From: Candidatus Segetimicrobium genomatis
Lineage (GTDB): Bacteria > Sysuimicrobiota > Sysuimicrobiia > Sysuimicrobiales > Segetimicrobiaceae
Length of the DNA: 7,247 nt
Assembly: GCA_005882445.1 (NCBI GenBank)
Contig: VBAN01000158.1
Coordinates: 1-7,247 of the forward strand
Direction: 5' to 3'
Shown here one piece after another: positions 5,807 to 7,247 of this stretch. The position numbers were made by a program, and so were the translations under genes. A model generated the notes under the pieces. That model had not been told where the DNA came from. It saw nothing but the letters and a program-made list of their open reading frames with translations, and did no database searches. Positions within the stretch are counted from its first letter, which is position 1. The number at the start of each line of letters is the position of its first letter.

Positions 5807-6813
5807 CCGCCCCGTCATCCGGCCCGCCGCATCCGGCGCGGGGGGGACCGGGGGCCGCGCGGAACTGGCCGGCGGCCGCCTCCGATGCGTGGTTCGCCGG
5901 CCACACCTTCGACGCCGAAGAGTTCGGCGATCTGGACGCGCTGCTGGCGCTCAAACGGGCCCGGGGCGTCACGATCAGCCTCGGCCTGCCCGCGCTCAAC
6001 GAGCAGCCGACGATCGGCCGCGAGATCCAGATCCTCCGGCGGGCGCTGATCGACGAGGTGCCGTTCCTCGACGAGATCGTGGTGATCGACAGCGGATCGG
6101 TGGACGGCACGGCCGAGGTCGCGCGCCGGCTCGGCGTCCCCACCTACCACCATGCCGAGATCCTTCCCGGCGAGGGCACCTACACCGGAAAGGGCGAATC
6201 CCTCTGGAAGAGCCTGCACATCCTCCGCGGCGACCTCGTCGCGTGGGTGGACCGGATCGGCTACGTCAAGGGGTTCTACCGGCGCCCCATCCGGCTGGGC
6301 GGCCGCCGGGCCGAGTCGGGGGGCGGGCGGGTCACCGAACTCACCGCGCGGCCGCTGCTCAACCTCTTTTTCCCCGAGCTCGCCGGCGTGATCCAGCCCC
6401 TGGCGGGCGAGTACGCCGGGCGGCGGGAGATCCTCGAGCGGCTGCCGTTTTTCACCGGGTACGGCGTCGAGATCGGCCTCCTCATCGACGTGCTCAGGCG
6501 CTTCGGGCTCGATCAGATCGGGCAGGTGAATCTGGGCTCGCGCGTGCACCGCAACCGGGACCTCACCCCGCTGTCCGTCATGGCGTTCGCGATCGCCCAG
6601 GTGGTGATGACCCGCGTGGGCGAGCGGATTCGCGCGCCCCTCGGCGCGTGGATGCACACGGCCATCAACCTGGTCAGCCCCGGCGGCGCCCTCTCCCTCG
6701 AGCGTCGGGAGGTCCGCGAGCGTGAGCGGCCGCCGATCATGACCGTCCCCGAGTACCGGCGCCGGCGGGCGCTGGTCGGAGCCGCCGGGCGGGCGGCGAC
6801 CGGAGCCCGCTGA
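5803..6813 (+). CDS. gpgS: Glucosyl-3-phosphoglycerate synthase (GT81) with an internal deletion over the DxD motif
   Basis: GpgS moves glucose from an NDP-glucose donor to 3-phosphoglycerate, the first step to glucosylglycerate solutes and, in mycobacteria, methylglucose lipopolysaccharides. Family motifs in order are GLPALNE (61-67), VIDSGSVDGT (94-103), GKGESLWKSL (129-138), GGGRVTELTARPLLNLFFPE (173-192), QPLAGEYAGRRE (198-209), FFTGYGVEIGLLID (216-229) and RVHRNRDL (247-254), which holds the His expected to help bind metal. The C-terminal ERPPIMTVPEYR is also typical. The anomaly is at residues 148-153: WVD runs straight into RIGYVKGFYRRP. In the mycobacterial enzyme about 23 residues separate these blocks, including the second Asp of the DSD motif and a following helix; here one remains. 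The frame is kept. The first 27 residues are a Pro/Gly/Ala-rich extension, which brings the length to a normal-looking 336. The start overlaps the preceding stop (ATGA). The protein may be inactive, altered, or an assembly artefact. Confidence 0.9.
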   Translation: MTAPSSGPPHPARGGPGAARNWPAAASDAWFAGHTFDAEEFGDLDALLALKRARGVTISLGLPALNEQPTIGREIQILRRALIDEVPFLDEIVVIDSGSVDGTAEVARRLGVPTYHHAEILPGEGTYTGKGESLWKSLHILRGDLVAWVDRIGYVKGFYRRPIRLGGRRAESGGGRVTELTARPLLNLFFPELAGVIQPLAGEYAGRREILERLPFFTGYGVEIGLLIDVLRRFGLDQIGQVNLGSRVHRNRDLTPLSVMAFAIAQVVMTRVGERIRAPLGAWMHTAINLVSPGGALSLERREVRERERPPIMTVPEYRRRRALVGAAGRAATGAR

Positions 6814-6848
6814 CCCCGGCGTTCCACGGACCATGGGGGCCCGCTGAC

Positions 6849-7247
6849 ATGGACCCGCTCGAACCCCTTCGACGGGTCGCCCGGGACGTCACCGATCCGC
6901 AACTCGTCGCGCGCGCCATCGAGACGCTGATGTGGCTCGCGATCATCGCGCTCGCGGCCTGGGTGGCGCTCCGCATTTCGCATGCCCTCCTTCGCCACAC
7001 GACGGCCTGGCGCGCCGCGGAGCCGGCCGGCCGGATTACGCCCATCATCGAGGGGCTCCTCCGATACGCCATCATCTTCACGGCGCTCATCCTGATGCTC
7101 GACGCCGTGCACGTCAACGTCACGCCCGTGCTCGCGAGCGCCACCGTGCTCGGCCTGACGCTCGGGTTCGGCGCGCAGTACCTCATCCGGGACCTCCTGG
7201 CAGGCGTCTTTCTCATCGCCGAGGGGACCATCCAGGCCGGAGATGTC
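6849..7247 (+). CDS. MscS-family mechanosensitive ion channel, N-terminal part (runs off the right edge)
   Basis: The frame is open for 133 codons to the window edge. The protein is an inner-membrane channel of the small-conductance type, which opens under membrane tension to release solutes. Helix 1 covers about residues 27-47 and helix 2 about 69-88. The pore-lining helix 3 (about 93-125) carries the family pattern VLGLTLGFGAQYLIRDLLAG, followed by the start of the beta domain (EGTIQAGDV). Charged residues flank the helices as usual. The ATG lies 35 bp after the GpgS stop with only a weak G-rich stretch upstream, so it is probably read as the last visible gene of the same operon. Pairing with a compatible-solute gene suggests a role in osmotic downshift. 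The cytoplasmic domain is outside the window. Confidence 0.92.
   Translation, partial: MDPLEPLRRVARDVTDPQLVARAIETLMWLAIIALAAWVALRISHALLRHTTAWRAAEPAGRITPIIEGLLRYAIIFTALILMLDAVHVNVTPVLASATVLGLTLGFGAQYLIRDLLAGVFLIAEGTIQAGDV

Overview
This is a GC-rich bacterial chromosomal segment with strongly G/C-biased third codon positions, short intergenic gaps and no sign of phage, insertion sequences, CRISPR or RNA genes. The sequence does not fix the taxon. The mix of a two-function phosphoglucose/phosphomannose isomerase, a MalK/UgpC-type ABC ATPase and a GpgS-type glucosyltransferase fits an uncultivated high-GC lineage of the actinobacterial, Chloroflexota or Armatimonadota-like sort. That placement is inference only.

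Layout. The left half is read on the minus strand. In transcription order it holds a bifunctional phosphoglucose/phosphomannose isomerase (ends 2906), a GAF-GGDEF diguanylate cyclase (ends 1708), a carbohydrate-type ABC transporter ATPase (490-1590) and the first 71 codons of a DUF6159-like membrane protein that runs off the left edge. A 184-bp divergent gap (3959-4142) separates these from a plus-strand operon. That operon holds an unrecognised 136-residue basic protein, a GT4-type glycosyltransferase, a glucosyl-3-phosphoglycerate synthase (GpgS) and the first 133 codons of an MscS-family mechanosensitive channel that runs off the right edge. The first three plus-strand genes are joined by stop/start overlaps (TGATG and ATGA), so they are probably translated as a coupled unit.

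How the genes may work together. GpgS makes the precursor of glucosylglycerate-type compatible solutes. A GT4 enzyme beside it could extend that product or a related glycoside. The isomerase across the divergent gap interconverts the hexose phosphates that feed UDP-glucose and GDP-mannose. An MscS channel releases solutes on osmotic downshock. This reads as an osmolyte and envelope-stress locus, although no phosphatase of the GpgP type is present in the window.

The most unusual observation is that the GpgS has an apparent in-frame loss of about 22 residues. The loss removes the second Asp of the metal-binding DxD motif and the helix after it, while every other family motif is intact. Other points for a second look are the unknown 136-residue protein at the head of the operon, an 18-bp inverted repeat just before the ribosome-binding site of the DUF6159-like gene, and a perfect 14-bp palindrome upstream of the ABC ATPase.
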